Assembly: GCF_040115645.1 (NCBI RefSeq) | Contig: NC_089579.1 | Location: forward strand, 310,001 to 374,000 | Reading direction: 5' to 3' | Origin: Euwallacea fornicatus | Lineage: Eukaryota > Arthropoda > Insecta > Coleoptera > Curculionidae | DNA: 64,000 bases | Shown: piece after piece, positions 22,089 to 33,334 of the stretch | Layout of the letters: every line of letters begins with the position of its first letter | Position numbering within the stretch: the stretch's first letter is position 1 | Position numbers and translations under genes: made by a program | The notes under the pieces: model-generated | Told to the model about the DNA's origin: nothing | Databases searched by the model: none | What the model saw: only the letters and a program-made list of their open reading frames with translations

Positions 22089-25055
22089 CTAAGTACGGAC
22101 AAGGTTCCGCACCCCACTCTTCTTCCTCTCGTTCTCTTTTACAAACTTGGCCCTCAAGATCTTCTCTATCAGGCCCTCAAACGCTACCCATTTGCCCTTA
22201 CTTTCAACCAGCTCGTTCCCTATCGTGCTTCGGTTTAGGTCGAGTCCCCCCGCCCTTGCCTCAGCGCGATAGCTCTCCCACTCCGGACACATCCACAGCG
22301 TGTGCTCCGGTGTGTCCTCCCTTTCGCTACAAAACCAACATTCGGCACTTCTCTCCACTCGTATCCGCTTCAGGTATTTCCCGAACACGCCGTGTCCGGT
22401 GAAAACCTGAGCCAACATGTATCCACTCTTCGTCCACTCGCACTCGTACCACGCACGGATCCGAGGTATGAAGGTCTTTGCCCAACCCTCATACTTCTCC
22501 CAGTCCCGCTCCCACTCGTTCATTACCCATTCCTTCATCTCACCTTTCCCTTCCCACATCATGCTTCTTTCCGTCACCCTTATTCTCACCGGAGGTATCT
22601 TGGCCAATGCCAACACCGCAGCGGTCGGTGCCGTCCTGTAGGCACTGGCCACCCTGAGCGCGAGCAAGCGATTTGCCCTCTCCAGGATGGCCTCGTACCT
22701 TCAGTACGTCAGCTCCGTCTGCCAGACTGGAGCCGCGTAGAGCAGGACCGACGATGCCGCCATGACCATCATCCTCCTCCTTTCATACGCCAATCCACTC
22801 GCCCTGGGCAAGATGCCCTAGAGCTTTCCGATCACTCTTGCTACCTTTTCGGCCGTCCGACGTACGTGTTCACCGAAGCGAGCATTTCTGCCGAACCAAA
22901 CCCCTAGGTACTTCACGCATTCATTCGTCTCGTACGAGACGTCGTCCACTCTCAGACTCATGCTTCTTATTTTCCTTCGTCCGGCCAAAAGCACCACTTT
23001 CGTTTTTTCCATAGCCATGCTTAGCCCCATACGTTCGAACGTGTCGGCGACCAGTTCCATGGCCCACCTAGTCCTCGCCTCTAGGGTTACCCCGTCCCTC
23101 GCCGGGACCACCAACGCCAAGTCGTCCGCGTAGGCCACCGGAGTGACCCCTCGCGGATACTCGACGGTCAGTATCCCGTCGTAGTAGAGGTTCCACAAGA
23201 CGAGGCCCAGGACGGACCTTTGGGGAACGCCACACGACATCTCTCGAACTCTCCCGTCAGGTAACACCAAAAACCGATCTTGCAGGTACGACTGAACTAC
23301 GTTCAAGAGGTACCCGCTCACCTTGGCCTTTCTCATCACTTCGACGATAAGATCCCAAGGCGCCGCATTAAAGGCGTTCTTTACATCAATTGTTACCATG
23401 ACGCAGAAGCCCGCGTGTGTGTAACTTTTCCCCCTGATCCCCTCGACTATCCGCATGACGGCCTGCATGGCGTCCAGAGTACACTTGCCCTTGACGAACC
23501 CATACTGATTGTCACTCACCATACCCAGAGCCTTCGCTTCTTCCAGTAGTCTGTTCTTGACCACCTTTTCCGCCACTTTCCCGAGTCCGTCCACGAGGCA
23601 TATGGGCCGGTACGAGACCTCCGCCCCCGGATCACGCTTCGGTTTCTCCACCAGCACCAGTCGGGTTCTCTTCCAGACTTTAGGGTATTCGCCCGAGGTT
23701 AAGATGTTATTTATGCAATTCGCCATACCCTGGGGCACTGCCCCAAGATACAGCTTCAACACCTCGTTCGGTAGCCCGTCCAGTCCCGGAGCCTTGCGGC
23801 TCTTGAGACTCCCGACGGCCTGACGGATCTCCTCAGTCGTGACTCGGGGCACGTCATTCGGCCCCACTTGCACCTTTTCCCATACAACCCGAGGCTTCAC
23901 CGAAAATAGCGTATCCATCTGTTTTCGTATCTCTGCTTCCGGCAGGGGACCATTGCTCAGGCGGCCAAGTTTCCCGACCACTATTTTGTAACCGAGACCC
24001 CAGACGTCCGTCTCCAACTCCGCACAAACTTTCTTCCACTCGTCCCTCTTGGCATCTCTTATGGATTCCTTGAGGGCCTTACGCTCCCTTTTGTACTCTG
24101 CCGCTGCACCCGTATCTGTCACATTCCCTCTTCCTCTCACTCTCGTACATTTTCTCCTCGCTCTTATTCACGCTCTTCTCCTTTCGGCAATTTCTTCACT
24201 CCACCAGTACACCGGTCGTTTCATCTTTCCTCTCCCACTGTCACGCTTACTCATGTACTCGTCACAGGTCTCGCTTATCTCCCGAACGATTCCTTCGGGA
24301 GTTTCTACGATCCCCAGACCGACCCGCTCCTTCACGTACCGGCTCACATTTTCCAATCCTTTTTTACTCATTACCCATCCACCTTTTCTCTCGCTCGCTT
24401 CCTCACCACCCCCAGATACCACCCCCACTCGCTTTAAGCGGTACGAGATGTACCTGTGGCCACTCCCGCTCTCCATTTCAACCTCAACTCTCCAGTCTCT
24501 CACCCAGCCACTCACAGACGCTCCCGCTATGGTAACGTCAATCAGTGACCTGCCGTTCCAATTACCGAACGTCCACTCGTCCCCGGTGTTAATGGGGACG
24601 AGCTCCGCCGCGTCCAGGAGCTCTTCCAGGACCCGTCCATAGGCATTCGTCACCCCAGAACCGAACCGCCCACTCTTGGCGTTCAGGTCCCCAGCAATGA
24701 GAACCTTCCTGCTGTCACGCCCCCTAACGTACCCCCCCAACCGATCGAGCCACGCCGTGAAATCGGCGGCGGTCCTACTCGGCGAGAAGTACGCGGAGAC
24801 GAGAGTGATACCGTCCAGCTCTGCAACGACGCACCCCCGGTCCCGGTGGAGCGACTTCACCCTAACACCCGGCGCTAGCCAGATGAAGGCGTCGTCACCC
24901 CTGTCCCGTACTAGGTTCCGCTCGGCTAGACACGGCTCCTGCCCGAGCACCACGTCGACGCCCAGCTCTCTGATCACCTGGTACATGAGGTCCATCGCGA
25001 GACGACCCCTGTCCAGGTTAATCTGCAGACACTGCAGTTCCCTGTTCGACGCCAT
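22089..25055 (-). pseudogene. R1-clade ORF2: endonuclease, reverse transcriptase, zinc knuckle
   Basis: The minus strand starts MASNRELQCLQINLDRGR at 25055. The endonuclease (25055-24430) keeps LIAGDLNAKSGRFG and SLIDVTI. The usual SDHRYI reads SGHRYI, so one catalytic Asp is lost. A frameshift near 24150 follows the linker. The RT (about 23900-22900) has KAPGLDGLPNEVLKLY, DNQYGFVKGKCTLDAM, CGVPQRSVLGLVLWNLY and an intact YADDLALVV box. An in-frame stop at about 22818 precedes the last 240 codons, which hold the knuckle CWFCSEREDTPEHTLWMC near 22300-22350. The protein would nick DNA and copy its own RNA onto it; this copy cannot do so without its two lesions. Confidence 0.9.
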
Positions 25056-25137
25056 TGAATCCAACCACTCCACGCACACTCACTCGTACACACGCTCTCT
25101 TACACCCACTTACCCGCTCACCCGTGTCCCACCTAGT

Positions 25138-25549
25138 CCTCCTTCCTCGGTCTCTCCTGCCTCGCCAAGGGTCTTCCCCTGGTCATTACTCTCTCCCCGA
25201 CTCTAGGCTCGTCCCCAGCCTTGGGTTTCCCCTTGGCTTTGGGTTCAGCCCTAGCCGTAGGTTGCCCCCTTGGCTTTGAGCTCGTCCGTAGCCTTAGGTT
25301 GCCCCTCGTCCACAGCCTTGCCTCCAGCCTTGGGTTCTTCCCCAGCTATGGGCTCGCGCCCAGCCGTAGGTTGCCCTTTGGCATTGGGCTCGTCTGTAGT
25401 CTTAGGTTGCCCCTCGTCTACAGCCTCGCCCCCGGCCTTGGGTTCCTCCCTGACTTTGGGCTCACCCTCAACTTTGGGTTTTTCCCCGGCTTTGGGGTCG
25501 CTCCCCACTTTGGGCTCTCCCCGCCTTTTGGGTGCCCCGCACAAACCAC
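25138..25549 (-). pseudogene. R1-clade ORF1 tail made of Glu-Pro-Lys repeats
   Basis: The minus strand encodes an imperfect repeat around EPKAGGE, EPKVGSD and GQPTAGREP, about twelve units, very rich in Glu, Pro, Lys and Gly. One frameshift near 25265 leads into a similar continuation ending just before 25138. It lies where the C-terminal tail of ORF1 should be. The zinc knuckles and N-terminal part are missing because the copy is truncated at about 25549. A shorter basic KRKEPK stretch stands at the same place in copy 2. The repeats produce large antisense frames on the plus strand. Confidence 0.6.
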
Positions 25550-25555
25550 CTCCCC

Positions 25556-25570
25556 TTACCTTACCTTACC
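25556..25570. repeat. Short (TTACC)3 block at the 5' junction of R1 copy 4
   Basis: Three TTACC units followed by CCACC lie immediately outside the 5' truncation point of the R1-clade copy. They are the same unit as the 190-bp array at the element's 3' end, 3.6 kb away. Confidence 0.8.
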
Positions 25571-26000
25571 CCACCCAGCACCCCCATTCGCTCCACGATC
25601 CCGTAAGACAGTTGGATTTGGAAAAATGTTCAACCTAAAAAAAAGTGTGAAAGGGGCATTTGCGCGCCCTTTTCCCTTTAGAGAAGTTGTTCAAAATGAC
25701 CTTTAGAATAACATATTAAAAAATCAGAACGATCGGAGCGAAAACCGTTTACGGTATGATTACCAATCTTTCTTATCAACTAAAATCATGTCCCTCGCCA
25801 TTGCGGAAGGTTCTCAGATGGTACCGCAGGCAGGTGTTTGAAATAATATTTGGCACAAGTGTAATAAATGCCTATATTTTACATAAAAATGTGACAAAAA
25901 ATAAAATGTTCATTATAGAATTTAGGGAAAGACTTGGCCTAAGTTTATTAGAGTTAAATAACACACAGCACTGTCCAAAAATGGATGTGCAGATGTAAGA
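25571..26000. other. Non-coding stretch without recognised feature
   Basis: The only open frame of note (25756-25998, 80 codons) has no motif I recognise and no neighbouring exon signals. I make no gene call. Confidence 0.35.
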
Positions 26001-26019
26001 TATAGGATTTTCGAAAGTT

Positions 26020-26166
26020 CCTTCTACAAGCCCCGTATTAAGTTAAATTACATTTTTCGCTCAGATAGCTAATTAAATACCTGCAGTCAGTCACATAAGT
26101 CTACGTACACCTGGCAAATTCATATTATTTCATAGTTAGAATCAGGATCCAGAAAATATTTTTAAA
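26020..26166. repeat. Left arm of an outer palindromic element
   Basis: This arm contains CTACAAGCCCCGTATTAAG, TTTTTCGCTCAGATAGCTAA, AAGTCTACGTACACCTGGC and GGATCCAGAAAATATTTTTA. Its inverse is found in two pieces, 28565-28650 and 29905-29970, because a Tc1 element split the right arm. The arms once met at an AAATATA centre, now filled with pogo and Tc1 elements. Confidence 0.8.
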
Positions 26167-27138
26167 TACGCTTATAACTCGCTTATAACGAACCCGGGTT
26201 ATAACGAACGCTCGCTTTTAAGGAACAAAATGCTTGGAACGTTAAAAGTGTCTATTTAACCACATGTTATTCTTGTACGGATATAACAAACACATTTATA
26301 ACGAACGATTGGCCTTAGCGAACGCTTTCCGGTAAAAATTTGCAGGTCCGATCGGTTATAACGAACTAATCTATAGAAAAAGACCATTCTGTAGAATTTA
26401 TTAGGTTAGTTTTAGGGTATTTTTTGCCCACATAATCTCGATCCGGGAAATCCCCGTGTATTGAATCGTAGTAGATTTTACGCGAAGTAAGTATGGACCG
26501 CATCAGTAGCATTTCATTTGTGTAGGAAGAGGCAAAATCGCTTTCAGGTTAAACATGGAAGCTAAAAAGCGTAATGTGTTAACCATTCAACAAAAATTGA
26601 ATATACCGGGTGGTCCACTTAACCTGACAAATCGGGATATCTCGAAAATTACGCATCAGATTGAAAAAAGTTTCAAATGAAAGTATTTTGTCTCGAATGG
26701 ATAACACTAACGATGACTTCCCAACTCTTTCACTTGGGGTTGGGGCGGGGGTAACTTTGAAATCTCAAAGGGCAACCCTCATTTTTTATTGCAAATTTGA
26801 ATTTTACGATAAAAATTACTTGGAGTTTGTCTGAAACTTTTTTCGATTCGCCACAGATGGCGCTGTAATCGGATTTTTTTTTTTTTTTTAATTCTGATTC
26901 TGAAAGAAAGCATCGTGTCTTTCATATTTTTAATGGAAATTTGCTGGTTTTTTTGGGTACCTCCGATAGTTTAAAGAAATAAAACTGTCTGTATACATAA
27001 AAAAATTCATTTTTAGCGAGTAAACAGTTTTAAGATTAATCCAATACATATTAAGTAAAATTCGATTTAACGAATGCCCGGCTATAACGAACAAAATCTT
27101 TTGTCTCCCCGTGTTCCTTATAACCGAGTTCGACTGTA
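26167..27138 (+). mobile_element. pogo/Tigger-like element relic
   Basis: Both ends carry repeated TTATAACGAAC phrases. The right end reads, on the other strand, CAGTCGAACTCGGTTATAAG with TA outside (27137-27138), the usual terminus of pogo/Tigger elements. An ATG at 26555 opens MEAKKRNVLTIQQKLNI, the start of the CENP-B-like DNA-binding domain of their transposases. It is cut after 17 codons by the repeat at 26604. No catalytic domain remains. Confidence 0.75.
26604..27020 (+). repeat. Long terminal repeat of a mariner (GGGTGGTCCA family), copy 2
   Basis: It begins TACCGGGTGGTCCACTTAAC directly after the truncated pogo start and carries the shared landmarks GATATCTCGAAAATTACGCA, CTTTCACTTGGGGTTGGGGC and CAGATGGCGCTGTAATCGG. 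It is close to 43590-43912 and more distantly like 3091-3573. It appears as a solo terminal repeat without a transposase. Confidence 0.8.
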
Positions 27139-27140
27139 TA

Positions 27141-28564
27141 TTGAAATCCTCTCATAAACGATTATTATTGGTAATTGAAAATTTGGGTTTCGATCAATAG
27201 GTCGGAAGAAAAAAAATTAAAATCAAAATTTCCGACCTCACAAAAGTGAACATACAGGTAAAAATACCACAAATATTGCAATTTTTTTTGGATTTCATAG
27301 ATTTTATCGCAAAAATATGCACAAATAATATTTTAGTTTAGTGTAAAATTTTCAATAAAACTCATTAAATCGAATTTTGAATCTCTAGCAGCATAATGCG
27401 AAGAGAAATTGCAAAAGAAATTAGAGAACGAATAGCTTCATCACGAAACGAAGAAAAATCTTACGGTGACATGGCGAAAACTCTCAAGTCAGCTCGTTCT
27501 ACAGTGCACACTATCATAAAAAAACTTTTATTTATTAAATTCAAACTAATAATAAACCCCGATCTGGAGGCCCTAAAAAAATGAGCCTCCGCGAAATTCG
27601 TACTATTGTTAGAGAAGTTGCGTTAAACCCGAAAATTAGTGCTCCGAAATTGGCTGATCAAGTTCGAAGAGAAACTGGTAAACGTGTCAGTGCCGAAACT
27701 ATAAGAAGAGTTCTGAGATCAAAGGGATTTCATGGGAGGGCTCCTAGGAAAGAGCCCCTAATCTCGCAGCAAAATAGAAGAAAACGCCTAGAATTTGCAA
27801 AAAAGTATTTAGAAAAGGGTCTTCAGTTTTGGAGTTCGGTCTTGTTTACTGATGAAAGAAAGTACAATATTTTTGGTTCCGATGGTAAAGGAAAAATATG
27901 GCGAAAACCTAATGAAGAGCTGAAACCTGAAAACTTGGTACCCACAGTCAAGCATGGCGGAGGCAATACAATGGTATGGGACTCAATGTCTGCGACTGGT
28001 GTGGGAAATTTGGTTTTGATTGAAGGTGTAATGGATCATCGGAAGTATCTCCAAATTTTACGTGATAATTCATTGCCTTCAGTTGAACGTTTGGGATTAG
28101 GAAACCAATGGACATTCCAACAAGACGACGATCCCAAACATACCGCCCTGGTTGTCAAAGAATGGCTCCTTCACAACGTGCCCAGGCAACTTTATTCTCC
28201 TCCGCAGTCGCCAGACATGAACCCTATAGAACACCTATGGGACGAATTAGAGCGAAGGGTGCGAAATTGCGAAATTTCACGGGAAGAATCATTAAAAAGA
28301 GCATTAACTTCGGCTTGGGGTGAAATTACCTCAGATGTCGCAAGAAATTTGGTTTCATCCATGCCCAGAAGATTGCAAGCAGTTGTAGATGCAGAAGGTG
28401 GAGCAACGAAATATTAATTTTTTGTTTTCGTTAAGTATAATAAAATTTATCTGCTGTATGGTCACTTTTGTGAGATCGGAAATTTTGATTTTGATTTTTT
28501 TTCTTCCAACCTATTGATCGAAATTTTCAATTACCAATAATGATCATTTATGAGAGGATTTCAA
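27141..28564 (+). mobile_element. Tc1-like transposon with terminal repeats of about 112 bp
   Basis: The element is 1424 bp and is flanked by TA on both sides. It starts TTGAAATCCTCTCATAAACG and ends with the inverse. The terminal repeats run to AAATTTCCGACCTCACAAAAG with few mismatches. It carries one transposase gene with a single frameshift. It sits directly against the right end of the pogo element and inside the centre of the outer palindrome, so it is among the latest insertions of the nest. Confidence 0.93.
27396..28417 (+). pseudogene. Tc1-like transposase (DD34E), one frameshift
   Basis: An ATG at 27396 opens the paired-like HTH (REIAKEIRERIASSRNEEK, DMAKTLKSARSTVHTI). A one-base frameshift near 27550 moves translation to the frame that is open from 27581 to 28417. 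That frame has the second HTH (KLADQVRRETGKRVS), the first Asp in LFTDERKYNIFG, the second in QQDDDPKHT and Glu in MNPIEHLWDELE. I count 34 residues between the second Asp and the Glu, the Tc1 spacing. VKHGGGNTMVW is also present, with the following 'G' of the family changed to D. All three catalytic residues are intact, so the frameshift is the only obvious lesion. Confidence 0.9.
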
Positions 28565-28650
28565 TATATTTAAAAATATTTTTTGGATCCTAATTCTAAC
28601 TATGAAATAATACGAATCTGCTAGGTGTACGTAGACTTATGTACGTGAAA
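28565..28650. repeat. Right arm of the outer palindromic element, inner piece
   Basis: Reverse complement of about 26085-26166, including GGTGTACGTAGACTTATGT and TTGGATCCTAATTCTAACTA. It begins at the TA next to the inner Tc1 element and ends where the second Tc1 element starts. Confidence 0.8.
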
Positions 28651-28652
28651 AA

Positions 28653-29910
28653 AGTAACGAAATAGTACACCTCCTACCAGACATTGTTAAAATAGCCAAA
28701 AATAGATGAATAAAAAACTCTATGCGTTTCTGATGTTGAAAAATGTGTTCCTAAAAGCATCACTTTGGTAAATACAACAATAACGAAAAGTGAGTTTAAT
28801 TTTTTTTTAATTCTACAGATTTTAACCGCTAAAAATTCAGGAGTGAGCCACTCGACGACTGAGAAGCAAATTCAACCATTAAGATCTACTGTAAGCACGA
28901 TAATTAAAAGGCGTCAGCAAAAGGGAGATGTATCAATTAAAAAAAAAAAAAAACAGATCGATTCAAAAAAGTCGACAAAAGACTTCAAGATCCTTTACTC
29001 TCCTCCAACAAAATGAAGCCAAAACTACGGAAATTGCGTTGCTTCCATAGGTTCCAAGGCAATCAGGGGTGAGCTAGCAGGGGCCAACTTACTTTTCAGA
29101 AGGCAGGCCAAAAGCAGCTGCTGAGAAAGAAAATACATTAAAGTCGGACTACAATTTGTTAAAGAACATCAAAATTAGACGATTGCACAGTGCGAAGCGT
29201 GTCTGTTTCGACGATGAATCAAAGTTCAATTTGACCTCGTCAGATAGCATTACACATGCACGATGTTAGTCTAATACTCGTTTAATGCTAGAGTATACAA
29301 AACCTACTGTAAAACACGCGTTTGGGGATGTTTTTCCGAATGCGGAATGGGCCCACTGCATAAAATTGAAAAAATAACTGACAAATTGATGTTTATAAAT
29401 ATCTTGAAAATTCACGTGTTACCTTAAGTCGAGGAAAACGTGTCTGCAATTTACTTTCCATCACAGCTCTAAACGTGGGTCAGAGTTCGTTAAAAGATTT
29501 TTGCAGAAAGGATTGGTCTCAGTTATGACGTGGCCCTCGCACCTTCCGGATCTTAATCCAACAGAAAACCTATGGAAGATCCTAGGCAACAAGATTAGGA
29601 CGCGAACTTGCAGAAATCGAGATCTACTATTCTCGGTTTTGCAAGTCATGGGCAAGTATGAATTTGTCTATTGTTGAACGTCTTAGAGTCAATGCCTAAA
29701 TGATGCAACGAAGCTATTAACTATAAGGGATATTATACCATGTACTGACCACATACTGACTTTGTTTCAAAAAATAATATTGGTTTGTATTATTTTTATA
29801 TTAAGTTATTTTATTCATCTACATATTTTCTACCAGGGCTGTGTTTACATTTTCATATATTTTAACAATAGCTGAGAAGAAGTGTACTATTTCGTTGCTT
29901 TTTTCAGTTA
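28653..29910 (+). mobile_element. Second Tc1-like element, decayed, within the right arm
   Basis: The ends are inverse to each other: GAAAAAAGTAACGAAATAGT at the left and ACTATTTCGTTGCTTTTTTC at the right, extending through a GACATTGTTAAAATA-like stretch. Between them, plus-strand translation in broken frames gives RVCFDDESKFNLTSSDSI (first Asp), TVKHAFGDVF, and WPSHLPDLNPTENLWKIL (Glu). A region with SKRGSEFVKRFLQKGL lies where the second-Asp block should be; the Asp itself is not preserved. Stops are frequent. Confidence 0.8.
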
Positions 29911-29975
29911 GCTATCTGAGCGAAAAATTTTACTTCATTTGATACAGGGTTTGTAGTATGAATTATCGAAGACCC
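29905..29975. repeat. Right arm of the outer palindromic element, outer piece
   Basis: Reverse complement of about 26015-26073, including TTAGCTATCTGAGCGAAAAA and TACAGGGTTTGTAGT. It closes the nest of elements. Further out, ACCCTGTATG at about 29983 suggests another element end. Confidence 0.75.
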
Positions 29976-30820
29976 TGTATGTTATATTCGTTCATCCACT
30001 TTTGACCACCACTGTAAATTACGCTACAAAACAGAATATTAATAAAAATTCGAAGCATATTCTCGAAGAAGTTTTGTCAAAACACTGACAATCCGTGTTT
30101 TGCAATGAAGAATAATTCTGAACCTGATAGAAAAATAGTCCAAGTGAAAGGGCCAAACTCGAAATTTTTGTGTAGAGAACGTAAAGAAACATTATTGTTT
30201 GTCCCGTTTTTTTTTAAGTTCATAATAAATATTGTAAATAAACATTAATATAATACACTACATTTTACATAACAAATAAAAATGAATTTATATTTGACTT
30301 TACATGATCTGTAAAAAAACTGTTCCAAAAATTTCGTTAACTCAAACACAGTGCCGGACTCATACCCCAAAATATTTCACCAGACCCCTACTTTTCATGC
30401 ACTCTATACCCCAAGGCATTCTAAAACCCACCTTTCGTGAAGTAGACTCTAAAGTAAGTAGAAGACCTGAAAGCCGACATGTGGCTTTCAGAGCATACCT
30501 AAGTACAAGAACTGAAACTCAAATGTAAGGTGTCATAGCAATGAACGTATTAAACAGGCTATCGCACGCCCCAGCACATCCACTAATGAAATAGCGTTTT
30601 AATTAACTTTGGCTCAGGCAAAATTTTGAAAAATACTTTAAAAAAACCTCTGTAAGTCTCACAAAGTCACATATATCAGAAACTGCTGCTTGGGGTTTTG
30701 AAACACATCTAGTTTGGTGATATTGACCAGCACAACAAATTGATTGAGGGGACGATTTTCTCAATTTGATAATATGGACAGATCAATTGTGAATTATTCT
30801 ATCGAAATAATAAGCACTTT
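29976..30820. other. Non-coding stretch without recognised feature
   Basis: No gene or clear repeat end is seen, apart from mobile-element-like phrases at the left edge. A 74-codon frame at 30304 has no recognisable motif. Confidence 0.35.
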
Positions 30821-31340
30821 TGGGTCGTGGAGAATAGGCACCAGAATAGGCAAAACAGGCACCAAGTACGTTTTGGTTTAAATGTGTGGGTCGGCATTTT
30901 AAGCGGTGAAGTATTAGACCCATTTATATACACGAATAATTCAAATGGAGTGTCTTATATAGATATCCTCGAAAAATATTTATCAAATTACTTAGACAAT
31001 TATCACTAAGACAACTTTGCTCTCTACAGCTCTAACAAGATGAAGCGCCTCCACACAATCTAAAAGAAGTGAAATATTTTCTGGACACAGAATTTTCTCG
31101 GATAGCGGATTGATAGAGGGCCAGTTGAATGGCCTACAAGGTCTCCGGATCTATCGCCCCTCGACTTCTAATTATAGGGAACAAAATTTATGCTGAACAT
31201 GTAGTAAATCTAGAAGGATTGCGAGCAACCATTGTTAACGCCTTTGCGACGTTAAGATGTCGTGCTACTGCTAATATTCAGTGGCGTATTAGCTTGTGCA
31301 TTGAGCAAGAAGGCGGTATTTCCGAACATTTGTTATAAAT
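30821..31340 (+). pseudogene. Mariner transposase relic
   Basis: Plus-strand pieces include NRHQNRQNRHQVRFGLN, VWVGILSGEVLDPFIY, and WPTRSPDLSPLDF followed by stops. These match consecutive landmarks of insect mariner-type transposases: the block after the first Asp, the 'NVWaGi' strand, and the third acidic residue. Later parts (HTI near 31060, CALSKKAVFP near 31310) fit the C-terminal tail. Stops occur every few tens of codons. Confidence 0.7.
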
Positions 31341-31832
31341 TATTTATTGCTTTAATGTTGTTCTCAAAACTGACATCTCATTTAGACTTTGTTGTTTCTG
31401 TTATAACACTTATGTTTGAGTAACATTTCATTATTTCATTTATTGTAAATGTATTTTGCACTGTTACGTTCGTTTTTACTAGAAATATGACGCATCATTT
31501 AATTTTGATAATAAGGGCTTTCCAAAAATGCAATGAAGGATTTAGGTCCGTATTTAAAACCTAATGACGTCATCTTATAACGAAGCAAAAACGCCTGTGA
31601 GGAAGTGAAATTAATTTTTTTAAATCTCATCAAGTAACTTTAAAAAATCGATTTGTAATAATTTCGCTTTTTTCCGGTTATCTTCGGAAGTAATCGAAAT
31701 TTTCCCAAATTTAAAACGGCATTTAACGAAACTCAAAAATACGCAACTTTATCCCAATTTAACCGACATCGTATCTTTTATGGTTTTCGAGACACCAATG
31801 ATGAGCAGCGAATTTGAACTACTCTTTATATA
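31341..31832. other. AT-rich stretch without recognised feature
   Basis: I see no ORF, repeat end or exon signal with support in this interval between two DNA transposon relics. Confidence 0.4.
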
Positions 31833-33334
31833 CAGTAATAGCTATAAATAGAATAACTTTTTCAAATTTTGAACTGTCTAATTGGAATTGCTTTAATAGA
31901 AAATATGTTTTGTTTACGACTGTCTTGTGTTTGTAATGTATACAAATATGATAACAATCCCAGTAAAAACTGGACAAAATTATTTATTTATCATCGGAAG
32001 AGATAACTTCGGGAATTTTGTTTATTTAATTTTCTCAGTAAATTGAAAGACATTATTTGTTATGGCAAATATACTTTATATAGCCTGATTTCACTTTTTC
32101 ACTATGGGCCGTAGCAAAACGGTTTTCTCAGAGCTACAAAAAATCATAAATAGCAATATGAAAATGGAGAAAAACAAATTGATGTTGCAAGGAACTCGAG
32201 CTTGCATAAATCAATTGTATTCTGAATTGTTAGTAAATTCAGAGAAACGGGACTAGTGATTGCCTCAAGAAATCCAGGAAGTGCAAGAAAGTTTACAAAA
32301 AAACACCAATAAATATAGAACCCGAATGTAAAAATAGGATTCATTTCTATCATCGTCGTAAATAAACTCAAATTTAGAACAAATAAAACTTGAGATTATT
32401 AGTTCGAGGACGCTAACAAGGTTGGTATATGATAAGAGACCTGCTTAAAAACCTTTACTATCTAAGGATGTAAACACCCGACATTGTTTTACGGTAACCC
32501 ATCTTAACCGTAGTTTTTAGTGTTCAATTCAATCTATTTAATAGTAATAGACCATCTTATGGTAGACATCCTATAGGTGCAAGTTTCAACGAGAAGTTCA
32601 TCGCACCAACTGTGAAGCATGGTGGTGAGTCAATTATATTTTGGGAATATTTCTCTGCCTTTTATGTGGGTCTACTTCATCGCATAAAAGGCCAATGGAT
32701 CATCTTATATATAAGAATTTATTGAGCAATCATCTTGTAACGTATCTTGAAGAAATAAACCCTTTAAGAAATGTTTTCCAACACGATAATGACCCAAAAC
32801 ATGAATCAAAATTTGTCCCGAACTTATTGCGGAAGTAAAATATTGAAGTTCTACTTTGGCCATTATAATCTCCAGATTTAAGTTATATTGAGAACTTGTA
32901 GGATTACAATGACAACTAAATACGGCAGAAAAACTATAGTAAATTAAATACCTTATATGCAGCACTTTAAAAGACATGGTAAATCATTGATACCACTTAT
33001 ATTGACAAATTTACAGAATCTACGTGAAGAAAATACGCAGAACTTGTGAAACAAAGAGGATATTACACAAAATATTATCACGACAAATATTAATTTGTTA
33101 GTTAGATTTCAACTGTTACTTATATCAGTTTAGTAAAATTGCAAAATTTTTATCTAACGCTAGAGAAATAATTTTTTTTAATTTGTACTGAGATTGTTAT
33201 TATCATATTTGTATACATTACAAACGTCAACATTCCGATCAAGTCATAAATAAAACAAACTTTATAAACTTATTTTTGATTAAGACAATTACGCCTAGAC
33301 AATTTAAAATTTGCTGTAGGTATGGCCATTACTG
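31833..33334 (+). mobile_element. Tc1-like transposon, decayed, terminal repeats of about 145 bp
   Basis: The element is 1502 bp and flanked by TA. It starts CAGTAATAGCTATAAATAGA and ends with a diverged inverse (GGCCATTACTG). The innermost part of the repeats is best conserved: TTTGTAATGTATACAAATAT in both. Transposase remains on the plus strand are an ATG at 32104 (MGRSKTVFSELQKIIN), FSNTIMTQN/QHDNDPKHESK near 32790 (second Asp) and SPDLSYIENL near 32875 (Glu). Many stops and a missing first-Asp block show it is long dead. Confidence 0.85.

Larger units (their letters stand above)
21916..25549 (-). mobile_element. R1-clade non-LTR retrotransposon, copy 4 (best preserved)
   Basis: A minus-strand copy runs from a truncated ORF1 at about 25549, through ORF2 (25055 to 22089), to a 3' UTR and poly(A) at 21916-21925. 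ORF2 has one frameshift and one premature stop in about 990 codons, so this is the youngest copy here. It is bounded at its 3' end by the long pentamer array and at its 5' end by three TTACC units (25556-25570), which suggests insertion inside a pentamer array. Confidence 0.85.

Noticed and set aside
21647..22092. Plus-strand frames repeating Leu-Thr-Leu-Pro-Tyr or Thr-Ser-Pro
   Set aside because: They are translations of the TTACC/TCACC pentamer array in three frames, not proteins.
24049..25706. Long plus-strand frames of 160-197 codons
   Set aside because: They are antisense to R1-clade ORF2 and to the Glu-Pro-Lys repeats of ORF1 on the minus strand.
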